Shown piece after piece: positions 23,061 through 33,539 of a DNA stretch of 64,000 nucleotides. The stretch is from Pseudorasbora parva. Taxonomy: Eukaryota; Chordata; Actinopteri; Cypriniformes; Gobionidae. The stretch covers positions 4,357,004-4,421,003 of the forward strand of contig NC_090191.1 in NCBI RefSeq assembly GCF_024679245.1. Reading direction: 5' to 3'. Every line of letters starts with the position of its first letter. Positions within the stretch are counted from its first letter, which is position 1. Under the pieces are notes generated by a model, which saw nothing but the letters and a program-made list of their open reading frames with translations, was not told the origin of the DNA and ran no database searches. The position numbers and the translations under genes are program-made.

Positions 23061-24310
23061 TATAATATATATGTGCCCCATATATGGAATCAGAGTGCCT
23101 ACTGTATGTAGTAAATGGAAAATCTCTACAGCAAAAGGCAAACCGCTACATGCATTCGGTTTGCTTCTGCCATTTATTAGTAATGATTTACAGTTTGTTT
23201 ACTATTTCCCTGAACATTCAGTATCGTGCAATATAGCATATAGAAGGTGAGGGACATTTTGGGGGGAAAGAAGTGCTGCATTTTATCATTTAAACGTGGC
23301 TTTTCATTAAAATTCTATAATCCAAGATTGCCACCACCATATGCAGTCATAATATGCAAATTACTTGGGAAAATGTAATCCCTACATAAACTTTGGGTCA
23401 TCCTTAATATTACTCTAGTTTACAGAAAGTGTCTATCTTTCATCACTTTTAAGATATAGCCTTTTGAATTAAGATATAGCCTTTGAAGATGTCAAAATCG
23501 AACGTTTTAGGAAAAAACCTCTGGCGCCTAAGGGTTAAAAACAGATCCTCGCGCAAATCCGCCCAATGGACTGTTTTTTCTCAGTGGAGCTGATAGATGC
23601 TTACTTTCATATCAAAATTATCCCACATCACAGACCATTTTTGAGATTCATGTTCGACGGGAAGGTTTATCATTACACAGTTCTACCATTTGGCCTTCCG
23701 CTCTTTCACTAAGTGTATGGATGCAGCTCTCGCCCCCTTTAGACAAGCGGTAATGCGCATTCTGAACTACCTCGATGACGCTCATACTGGCCCGGTTAGA
23801 GGAAAAAATTAAATCGCACAAATCAGTGCTACTCAGCGCGGCTAGAATGCCTGCCTCTCAGAGTAAATACAGCCAAGAGCTCATTGCTTCCCAGGCAGAG
23901 AATCTACCTCCTGAGAACAATTTTGGCTATTGAACGAATGTGCTCTGACTACACAGCAGCTTGCATGTTTGTACAGAAAAGGAACCAACAGACCCGTTAA
24001 TTTTTTTTCAAAGAATGCTAGGCCTAATGGCATCAGCTTCTCCAGTACTTCCGCGAGGCATGATGCACATGCGCCCCCTGCAGTACTGGCTGAAATCACG
24101 GGTTCCTCCCCAAACGTGGCATTCAGACCAGCTTTGGATCAAAGTGGCTCGTGGCTGCGTCAAAGCCCTGGCCCCGTGGTCAAATCACTGTGGACAGTTT
24201 CCAGATGTATGTATGGTGGTCACCACGGATGCCTCCAACACGGGTTGGGGCGCTCTGTGTAAAGGCACTCCAAAGTCTTTGCTGCTACAAAGTCATCTAA
24301 AGCATCCCAT

Positions 24311-25574
24311 AGCTTAATGTGAGGGACAGACAAATATACATTGTTAAATTAAGACAGAAACTCTTCAGATATCAATCATTTAAAACAGCGCATCATATTC
24401 CTTACCAACTTCTTTTTTAACAGTCTATGGTTACGTATCAGTGCAGTAAAACTCTCCAATGTTGATCTGTTGATAAAGGTGCTGTGATTTGGCATAAAAT
24501 CACTTGCTGGAGTTTATTGCGGTTTCTAAACAATGTTGTACTCGCTAGTACATATATACAGACACTGGGTGTCTGTTAGATCACACATCACAAGGAATTG
24601 GCATCAGACACACACACTAACTGGAAACAAAAGATCGGTAAACTGTAGGACTGATATACACTAGGTGTGCACTCAACAACTTTTCGCTGCACACTGACTC
24701 CATGTTGCTTTAAGCACATCATTATTCACCCGAGATACACATGAGAGCCTTTTAAAAGCATTTCATGTTATGATAGGTTTTTGCGTAATGAAAGATTATT
24801 AACCTCCTGTTATATAAAGCTCTTTATATTTTATAAGCTCTTAAAATTTTTGGGTATTACCACCTGAATTTGGCCTCCCCGAATTTAAGTGTCCCATACC
24901 CACATACAGTGCTCTAAACACAATTCTGGTGTAATTTTACAGGAAACATTTGAAGTGGTTACATAAACCACTACTAAAAGTGATACATATGTTTTCTGAG
25001 CTGTACCATATACTATATGCTGTTAATGCTCCTCACCTCCCAAAAGAAGACATAAATACACAAAACAACTGTTGATGTCAAATTATTATTTAAAAATGAG
25101 CTTTCTATCATTGTCCTGCATGGTTTGCAATCAGTAATGTGTGGAACTGCACCTATATAATAGTTTTAAATATATAATATTTATATTTACGTATGTATAT
25201 AGAATTTGTAATGTACACTAAATTCTCTTAAAATTTCCACCCTGTTAGGTTGATAGACCGAACAGAACTTTAATAACCATGTCAGATGTTTTTACATTAT
25301 TACTACCAGACAAACATTCTTCATAACATAGCATAACAGGGTTAACAGCATTAAACTACATTCTCACCTGAAAAACTCTTAAAACTAAATTGTGACACAA
25401 TAACAGTAGTATTTTTACATTACTCTGGCCTCGAGGTTTCCCTTCACCACGTGACAGCAAGAAGCAGACTCCTGATTGGTTACCGCAGTGCGAATATCCG
25501 CCAAAGTTCAAATTCATTTTGCTCAATTCGCGTCATTCGTGCTGCAGAATGTCTATCCGCGTCTTTGCATTGAC
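24311..25574. other. Intronic sequence without recognised elements
   Basis: This stretch lies between the DIRS relic and the THAP-bearing element, inside the long first intron inferred for the minus-strand zinc-finger gene. It is AT-rich, with no exon or terminal repeat that I can support. Confidence 0.35.
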
Positions 25575-25903
25575 TTAAAGGGGGGGTGAAATGCTGTTTC
25601 ATGCATACTGATCTTTTTAGACTGTTAAAGACTTGGAATCCCATACTAAACATAGACAAAGTTTCAAAAGTTAAGGTGGACATTTGATGGGAGTATTTCT
25701 TTGTCAAAAATACTACTTCCGGTTAGTCATAAGTTTCGGCAAGTTTTTTGAGATCATGCGTCCCCTTTGACGTTAATGGGGGCGGAATTTTCCTTCGTGA
25801 GAGAGAGAGAGAGAGAGGGAGAGGGAGAGAGCGAAAGTAACAGGCTACGCCCATCAAAGCGCTGGCTCGTAGGCTGCGCTGCACAGGTGATGTGCACATA
25901 ACA

Positions 25904-26170
25904 ATGTCACCAAAAAAGTGCGTTTTTGGTTGCCAGACCAAGACAGTCCTGCACAGATTTCCCAAAAACCCCGCGTTAAGGCAACAGTGGATGGAATTTG
26001 CTTTTCCGGATCAGCAACTGAGTTGTGCGAATGTTTATATCTGTTCGCTGCATTTCGGTGCCGACTGTTTCATAAACAAGGCCCAGCTCGACGCCGGATT
26101 TTCCGATCGCCTAATGCTGAATGATGGAGCAGTCCCAACGATAAAGGTCCCAACGTTAGAACCGCAGGCG
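25904..26170 (+). CDS. THAP domain, first exon of a Kolobok-like transposon gene
   Basis: The ATG at 25904 opens an 89-codon exon ending at a GTGAGT donor (26171), phase 0. It encodes a complete C2CH THAP finger: CVFGC, HRFPKNPALRQQWMEF, VYICSLHF, an aromatic DCF, and the AVPTI end motif. No downstream exon for a transposase follows within the element, so only this exon survives. THAP fingers bind DNA, here probably the element's own ends. Confidence 0.8.
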
Positions 26171-26634
26171 GTGAGTGAGACTGCTTCAAATGTCTGTGTT
26201 TTTGCCTATGCTCATCAAGTAGCCCAAACATGATCACGTATAGTTAATTGATCAATGGAGCATGCGATGTGTAGTGCGTGTACATTTGTTTAGCTGGCCA
26301 CTATATGTGTAACTTTATGTTTGTGTATTGTAAAAGCACTCCAAACAACAATACACAAAGAGTGGGGAAATATGTTGAACTAAATAAGCGCGCTTCTTCA
26401 TTCAAATGCGCTACTATTCCGTGTCTTTCTATGTAAACACTAACTAGCCTGGTGCAAAACCAGTCCGCTTACTGTCTACACAAACCACGCGTAAACACAC
26501 ACACACACACGTGCACAACTGCACTTCCCACATGTACACCTTCAAAGACAAAAATACGACGATATAATTCAAGTATAAATATGTAAATAACACAAGCCGC
26601 TAAGCATATTATATAGTTAGTGTATAACTTGTAC

Positions 26635-26744
26635 CACATAGAGACGTCCTGCTCTAGTCGTTTTTGCTGCTGCTCCTGTTCAACTGCAGCCTCTGGGTCT
26701 GATTCCGGATCATAGATGTATGGCTGTATCTGATTAAAAGCCAT
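26635..26744 (-). CDS. Possible P2X7-like accessory protein, first exon
   Basis: The ATG at 26744 opens MAFNQIQPYIYDPESDPEA, a Gln-rich helix, and DVSMW, ending at a GT donor (26634). The QPY..(E/D)P..DPE start and DVS-W end resemble fish proteins annotated P2X purinoceptor 7-like (the intracellular Cys-rich domain). The identification is from memory of the motif. The homologous end is still visible in the two related elements (GAACAGGAGAAACGGC before a GTATGT donor), which supports a real exon. Confidence 0.45.
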
Positions 26745-27034
26745 ATTTTTATTTTGAATAAAGTTTTTCCCGCTGTTAGGGATGACACAGCTTTACGACG
26801 CACTCAACTCAACACAATAGCAGCAGCGAGCACACGTCATTATTTAGCTCCGCTCACACGACACGCCCCCACCCGCTCGGCTTTTTCCGGAAAGACTCGG
26901 AACAGCGCATCTTTCTTATATAATTATAAAAAAAATAAAGACTTTTCGGAGATATGCAGGATGCAATGCTACTCTATAAGTACTCAAGATTGACATGACA
27001 CTGACTGAAACTGAGTGTTTCACCCCCCCTTTAA

Positions 27035-28050
27035 CATGTAAATCACTCACGCTTATCGCTTCATTCACATCTGGTGTGAACGTACCATAAGAGTGGGACA
27101 AGCAGGATAACATTTCACAAACTAAAAAAACAGGCAGGAGTGAGAGTTGAAGGTTATTTCTGTTTACAGTGGTCTTTTTTGGAAGGTCGAGAAAATACTT
27201 ACTAACAGGGAAGATGACCTCAGGGACACTGTAATGAAGAAAATTGTATAAAAAAAACTAGTTTCACATTATTTATATGCATGATTAGAGGCAGTTTAGC
27301 CTATTCTATAACAATCTACAAATATTTTGAAATTATTATCATTTCATGGTTTATAGTTCTTGTGGAAGTTGATTACTTTGCACGAGGACATGATACGATT
27401 GAATGCATCAATAAATACAACATTTTATTTTTCAATGTTTATTATATCTGTTTAAGTGATAAAGAGAACCTAAATATGTAATTAAAGCCCTTTATTATAA
27501 ATATGTGACTTAAATCAGATAAAGAAAAATCACAGTATAACAGGACCAGCCCAGCTTATGATTATACTCCTTTATTATATTTTCTATAATAAATTAGTGT
27601 GTACTTACTGGAATCTGGATTGTGATTAACAAATAAGAGTGACCAATACTTCAATAAACAAATAAGAGTGACCATTAGTTCAATAAACACAGACGTAGAT
27701 AGTCTACAGTGAAGTGGAAATATATGAATGATACATTTAAACCCTTTTCTAAACGTAAACAAACACTTTGAGCCAGGAAAACCCCTGTATTGAGTTTCAA
27801 AAGCTCAGTTTCTCTCAGCTCTACCCACCAGTGACCGAATTCATGTTTATGATAAACTGATTCACGATATAGAGAAAAGAGACGCATAATTTCTGTTACT
27901 CATGTTTGGGCTTTACTCACACAAAATAAAGTTCATTAATGTTAGATAACGCATTATAATGTTAAGTTTAATATTCAAACAGTAATTTGACGGTTCTTGT
28001 TAAAACGATAGCATTGCCTGAACAGTTTACATTGATTTATACGCTTAAAA
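27035..28050. other. Upstream intron of minus-strand ZNF, homologous to paralogue 5' regions
   Basis: Parts around 27780-27860 on the minus strand match sequence just downstream of the other two ZNF promoters (AACATGAATTCGGTCACTGG versus AACATGAATTCAGTCTCTGG). No coding exon is seen. Confidence 0.5.
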
Positions 28051-28055
28051 CAAAC

Positions 28056-28140
28056 CTTTCTTCTGCAGAATCACAACAGATGCAGGAGCGCGGCGCAGCC
28101 TTCTGACGTCACAACACCACTCCAAAATAAAAGTCCTGCA
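28056..28140 (-). promoter_or_regulatory. FiNZ-ZNF promoter and noncoding first exon (minus strand)
   Basis: Reading minus, TGACGTCA (28111-28104) is followed by a GC-rich stretch, CTGTTGTGATTCTGC, and a splice donor AAAG|GTTTGT at 28056/28055. The same layout occurs upstream of both plus-strand ZNF genes. The nearest minus-strand ZNF coding exon is at 17385. The extra intron length is mostly inserted DIRS and TTAA elements. Confidence 0.65.
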
Positions 28141-29318
28141 CACACGCTCGATTCACAGATGTGCATAGGCATTCGCATACAAAAACACAAAAACATATAA
28201 GTTGAATTCTTGTTGAAATACATATTTAAACGCGTATTGGTCATTGATGTACTAAAATGAATTTAACAAAGAAAGAGTTTGAACCACATCTAATATGTGA
28301 GATTCTGTGCTGTGAGCAGAAACCAACAACTTTTTTTCAATGACAGACCCATTTTTGTTTATTGCAATTTTTCTAAAGAGCAAAAATAGTACATGTTTTT
28401 AAATATAATTAAACATTTTTAGGGCCACAGACTCAACAAACAAAAACAATATGCAACAATAATTAACATTTTGCAATATGTTAAAAATAGTGAAAAAATA
28501 ATTTCTCTCTGATGTATTTCCTTATATTAGATGAATGGGGGAAAACTGAATAAGGAGCACACTAACAAGGAGGCTAAAAACGTGCAGTTTCTAACATCAA
28601 TTTTTCTTCTTTTATTATTAATGGAAAGGATATGAAGATGACATGTTTATGAATGTAAAAAAAAATTGAGCATATATTTATTATACAGTTTTCAATCAAC
28701 AATATAGGAGAGGCTCAAATATTTTTGTATAAGTGTACATATAAACCAGAACAAGACCTTTGGTCACCAAAAGAAGAAGAAGAAGAAGAAGAAGAAGAAG
28801 AAGAAGAAGAAGAAGAAGAAGAAAACAAAGAAAAAAAACAAAGCGGAAGTAGAATACAATTTTGTAGCAAGTAAAATAAGAGTTTATACAGATACTGATT
28901 GTAAGAACTCTATGCAGGGTTGCCAACTATTACAAAAACCTGAGCGATTATCCTTCAATAAATATATAATTTTTTCCAAATGTAAAGTATTGGACAGATT
29001 TTAAAGCCACATTTTGTCAGTGGTTATAGCTGGTCCTTTCCATATCTTACATGATTGTAAACTAAAAGCTACACACTCCATCAATTAGTGATAGAAGAAC
29101 ATATAATAATAATCCCAGACTCTGAAGCATCTGCAGCAGTGCCGCCACATTCCTCCAGCGTTCCATTAGAATGTTCATCAGTGCTGATCTCTCTATTGTG
29201 ATGTCACAGTCAGAACACACTATAACTGCCGCTGCAGGAGTCCTGGAGTCCATCGCTTTCTGCAGTCTCGGTGTAAAGTCATTCTTCCTCTGTATTTGGT
29301 GTTTGATGATCGTTTACA
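28141..29318. other. Intergenic region with (GAA)n microsatellite
   Basis: It holds a (GAA)n run at about 28769-28822 and AT-rich unique sequence. It separates the divergent promoters of the minus-strand ZNF and the plus-strand unknown gene. Confidence 0.6.
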
Positions 29319-32300
29319 ATGGCTTGTAATACTGGAGTTCAGTCAGACCATTACAGAGAACTGGCCTATGCGGTGCGTTTAGCTGCAAAACTCTCTGTAC
29401 CACAGCTGGAGAAGGTCACTTCTCAATCAGTCATCGACAACTTCTTCTGGAATCTGACTGAGCGGTATGTCTATTTATTTATTTGTACAATAAAAATAGA
29501 AATATCTATTATATTCTAGTGATGAAACTTATTTTAAAGCAGTTTTTGTGTAATTGTGTTAATGAGTCCTCTTTCACGCTTGAACGAACAGTAAAACACA
29601 AAATTAAGCCAAAATGCCCGTTTTGTCAATTATTCTTAAAAGAGTAGTCTTAAATTAGCTAAATAACGTCTTAAATTAACTAAAAGAGTTAAGAGAGAAA
29701 ACGCATCAGATCTGCAAAATGTTTGGCAGCGGAAGATCTTAAAGTGACAGCTGCCTAATAAACCAGTTGCTGTCATTAAAGCTGCACTATGTAACATTTT
29801 TGCAGTAAAATATCCAAAAACTACTATGTCTGTGTTTTACATTTGGTTCAGTTGAGTTCTTATAATACTCCAAATGTTTCCAAATATTTGTAAATGTGAG
29901 AAAATTGCTATTTTAACCAAGGAGCCGGGACGTGTGTGGCAGTCGCCTCTCAGTTTCGTCACGTCTGCGTTTCCCTCAGTTTCCGGTTTTATTTTGCAGA
30001 AACACTTTACTCTTAGCAGTGTGCAATAACAAGTGTACCGCTGCTCACGAACCGTGTGTTTGTATAACAATCCCCCCAGCGGCCGTGCTCAGCTCCACAA
30101 CACTCGCTCCTGCTCTGCTTCATACTACAGTAACGTTAATAACCGCACCCATGAGTATGATTTCTGCCAGAGTCTATCCCGATTATTTCCCACCGGCTGT
30201 GAGGTGAAGACCACATGTCCCAAGATACTGCACTCAAACTTGGCGGCATCAAACTATGCCTTTGTTTTGAATAGGTGACCTCTGGCGGACAGACAAGTTA
30301 CATAGTGCACCTTTAATGTTTATCAAAAAACAAAGGTAGCAAGAGAAAATTGCAGCTTTAATAAGGATTCATCTATATTTAGTTTATAATTTATCTGTAT
30401 ATTGATTATATATGAAGGCCGCAGTTAAATATGACTCTTATAATGGGTTTATTTGAAGATTATTCTAAGTTCACTTAAATTAAAAGCTTTTATTTTTAAA
30501 ACTAATAAATGTTGTAATAAATGTTTTAATCAATTCTCAGCACAACAACAGCACAAGGAATCATAAAACCTTTCGGAAAACAAAAGCTTATTTAAAAATC
30601 AATTAATCACATATTAAATAATCAATCAAATAAGTCTCAGTTATACAAACATTTGAATACCCTTACTACACATTAGGTACTTTAAATATATACTTTTTAA
30701 TAAAATTATTATGTTTCTACTCCAATTTGTTGGTTAAATATGAACACTAACAGGTTAAGTAAACATATAATGAATATGTAATAGAGTGGATATATTTAGC
30801 AAAATCAGTTATTTCATTATTTTTCTAGCTAACTAACAAGATACATTTACTTGTCTTATATTATATTCATGGTTTTGTGTGTTTTTCAGGAATTTGGAAG
30901 TGATACAGGCGGCACTGAGCTACCCTGTAAGTCTACTTTTGCATATTAATACATGTTTATCATTTATAAGTCCATGTTTAAGAATAAAGCAAATAATCTG
31001 CTCATAGAAAAAACATTGTTCATTAGAACAAACTAATTTAGCTTTCCCCCTCACACACACAGTTCTCCAGACAGCAAATCCATCAAATGCTGACTGCCAT
31101 TGCAGCGTCAGCCACCACAACTGCAGCTGGTTTAATGTCAAAACTATCTGGTGTAGTGGGCATGGATGCCTCTGCAGTGGTGAACCCAAACAGGCCATCC
31201 ACATCCGCATCCACTGAGGATCTTCAGCAGGACCCTTCAGAAGAAGGACCAGTGATCCTGAAGACGGAGCGGCTCCCATTTGTGTATCCACTTGAAACCC
31301 TTTTTGGGATCACGGTGGATGTTCTCCTCAGCAGCGGTGAATGTGATTTCAGCGACTCTCTGGGTGAAGACGGCTGGCCTTCCTCTGAACTCGCTGGCAT
31401 TGTGGTGGAGGAAGTTTGGCATCAGGTGAATGTGGTGATGCACAACAACATCCTGAAGATCAACGCGGCTTCGTCACCGTGCTTCGTTTACTTCTGTCCG
31501 GATGATTCCTGCTCTAATATTGGGGAGTTACTGATCAGTAGGGTCATCCGAAAGCTGAGTGTTTTGCATTGCCACATCACCCGCGGAGCGGCCATGACAG
31601 CCATCGGCACGGTCCTCGCGGCAATAGAGGCCAAACTCCCCTGTGCTCTCAGACCGAGCCGTACGGTTGAGGCCACAAGCAATGTAATCGACTACATTGT
31701 GGAGGAACTCATTCGGGCATGGGATCCTACTGCAGCGTCCAGGACATGGAGAAGTGGGCCTGTCCCAGTTCTGCGGCCGACTTTTGAGACACATGAGGGT
31801 GGACTGTCACTCGTCCTGCTGGAGTCAGATCAACCCTCAAACAGTGACGGGGCAAAGACCATCACCTTATTTGACTCTCTGATGACCGCTCTTTACATGT
31901 CGAAGTGCAGCGGTCACGTCAGCGGGCAGGACATCAGTTACGCAGCTTCAGGACGTCTGCAAAGGCTTACGGATTTAATGAACTGTGTCCAGAGATGTGA
32001 GATGCCGCCGACAGAGAGAGACTCGGAGGAGGTCAGAACGACTGCTAAAGATTTTCTCCATTATTTTGTGGAGGAACTCGTGCAGCGTCTTCTTGTGTCC
32101 TCCAGATTCCCTCAACCTGCGAAACTCCCTGAAAATACTCCAGTGATGCCCTTCTCCATTAAAGAAGAAGATTTCGATCTGACAGTGGTGGATCATCTGA
32201 CTGAGTTGGTGGTCAGCCAAGTTTTTGACTCACTGGCAAAGAAATTTCCACCGGCTGAACAGTTGACACCGATTGAGATGAACAGTCAGGCTGTGTCGGT

Positions 32301-32629
32301 TCAGGAGGATCTGCCAAAACTGACCTTCAGAAACAGGTTAAAGATGATGAAGTCAAACATCCTTAAAAAGGTGAGTTCTCCTCTGTATAAATGTTTAATG
32401 TTCTACCTAATACCTATACTTGCTGAAATTAATTCTGTTTTAAACACTACTGTATTAAATCATGAGTGTCATTTGTTTGCAGATGAAGAATCCCTTCAGG
32501 TCCAAAAAGGACAGGAAGAGCAAGGGTGATACTGAGGAAAGAGCAGCTCAAGAACCCAAAAAGAAGTCGTCATTTTTAGGGCGGAGGATTTCCTTCTCCC
32601 TGAAAATTAAGTTCCGTGGCTGGTTTTAG
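29319..32629 (+). CDS. Unrecognised four-exon gene, 545 residues
   Basis: The exons are 29319-29464, 30890-30926, 31063-32370 and 32483-32629. All have GT-AG sites and matching phases, and the frame is open throughout to TAG 32627-32629. I do not recognise the family. The N-terminus is amphipathic helical (SDHYRELAYAVRLAAKLSVP). A small-residue stretch rich in Ala/Thr follows at about residues 72-90, then a long helical domain. A short motif recurs at about residues 175 (VVEEVWHQV), 272 (YIVEELIRAW), 395 (YFVEELVQRL) and 440 (LTELVVSQVF), suggesting an old internal repeat. The C-terminal 50 residues are strongly basic (NPFRSKKDRKSKG ... SFSLKIKFRGWF). No signal peptide, membrane segment or enzyme motif is visible. 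Intron 1 holds a TTAA-type MITE. It is probably an intact host gene. Confidence 0.8.
29780..30312. mobile_element. 533-bp MITE with TTAA target duplication
   Basis: The termini AGCTGCACTATGTAAC and (inverted) AGGTGCACTATGTAAC are flanked by TTAA at 29776-29779 and 30313-30316. It lies in intron 1 of the unknown gene. No open frame of interest. Confidence 0.85.
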
Positions 32630-32632
32630 CCC

Positions 32633-32910
32633 GTTGGTGCATGAACCTCACGTCTGTGGTCATGAAATCATTTGAGAGGCTGGTGTTGGCCCACCTGAAG
32701 GACATCTCTGGACCCCCTGCAGTTTGCTTATCAGTGGATGATGCTGTCGACACGGGGCTGCTCCACATCCTGGGACTTGTGTAAGGAGCCTGGACTTCAG
32801 CTCCGCTTTAACACCATCATCACGGATACCCACAGCCTTCTGTGCCCTCCTCGATCTGTCAGTGGATCATCAGCTTCCTGACAGACAGGCGGAGGGAAAA
32901 GCACTCTAGA
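32633..32910 (+). mobile_element. LINE reverse-transcriptase fragment
   Basis: Immediately after the stop of the unknown gene, the plus strand reads VALTSVVMKSFERLVLAHLK-like sequence. It continues with degraded SVDDAV and CQWIISFLTDRR. These are the RT palm/thumb words of jockey/L2/Rex-type LINEs. It is short, frameshifted and probably within the 3' UTR. Confidence 0.65.
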
Positions 32911-33539
32911 TGGCTTTCCACTTTCCAAAACATCTGCTTTTCAAGATGCCCATGGAGATGTGTCTGATCTTTGACGCAACATCACGGGCAACAAAGCAAA
33001 GTTGATTCTGTGTTAATTTGATCTAATATTTGATGTTTGTTTTTTATGTTGTAGATTTATATAGCAAATAAGAATCGATAAAATGTTAAAATACTATTTT
33101 GATAATAATAAAATAATATTTTAAGCCTAATGATATTCAGTTTTTTTTTTCAAAATAATCAAAGCAACAGTTTTTCAATAACAAAAGGGCCCCTGTTGTT
33201 GGGGCGAAAGGCACAATGTTAGACCGGATGAAATCTCCATGTCACAAATATCAAATCCAGCCCTGGACGCCGTATCTTGTCAAAAGATATCAGTTTGTCT
33301 GGTGTGTGTGTGTGACCAGCAAACCTGTAAACAGAAAGACTTTACTAAAGACTCTATTAACAGCTTTATCAGAGTTTGACTGAGAAAGAAAAAGAAGAGC
33401 AGGAGTTGTGATGATAATAAATGAGCAGAGTTTATTGAATAATCTTAGTTGTGTGTATTTCAATGCTCAGACTTCGTCTATATGTTACACTTCATCTGAC
33501 CAGTACAATTCCAACAAGTGTTAATTTACCAATGGAAAA
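32911..33539. other. AT-rich stretch without recognised features
   Basis: Likely 3' flank of the unknown gene. I see only simple A/T runs and a short GTGTGT tract. Confidence 0.4.

Larger units (their letters stand above)
20432..23534. mobile_element. TTAA-type (piggyBac-like) non-autonomous element inside DIRS
   Basis: The left end CCCTCTAGGCGCCACGG and inverted right end CCCTTAGGCGCCAGAGG match well. A second shared block lies inside (AAAACGTACGATTTTGTCA versus AAAACGTTCGATTTTGACA). The right flank is TTAA (23535-23538); the left flank is TTTC, so one target copy is mutated or lost. About 30 RT residues of the host DIRS are missing at the junction. No transposase is seen. A Tc1 copy is nested within it. 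Confidence 0.5.
18785..24310 (+). mobile_element. DIRS-type tyrosine-recombinase retrotransposon relic, interrupted
   Basis: The gag-like part runs from about 19130 to 20400. It includes SATDLALHTKKATAQAIGRS followed by SLIILERHL, and an RT entry (YSLQFTRKPPVSQV, then SGFYSHYF-like). Coding resumes after a 3.1 kb insertion at about 23545 with MDWFFSVELIDAYFHIKI-like sequence. It then shows RT motif C (ILNYLDD), and an RNase H segment (VVTTDASNTGWGALC) to about 24310. Many stops and frameshifts are present. RT and RNase H order and wording match DIRS1-like elements. No recombinase gene or clear inverted termini were found on the right, so the 3' part is lost. Confidence 0.75.
25579..27030. mobile_element. 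Kolobok-like TTAA transposon with THAP exon, copy 1
   Basis: The termini AGGGGGGGTGAAATGC and (inverted) AGGGGGGGTGAAACAC are flanked by TTAA on both sides (25575-25578 and 27031-27034). A THAP first exon faces inward from the left and a second protein's first exon faces inward from the right; the middle is deleted. TTAA targets and THAP domains are both typical of Kolobok elements. Two shorter relatives lie at 44450-45362 and 47780-48907. Confidence 0.75.

Noticed and set aside
30033..30278. Open frames inside intron 1 of the unknown gene
   Set aside because: They lie within the TTAA-flanked MITE and lack motifs.
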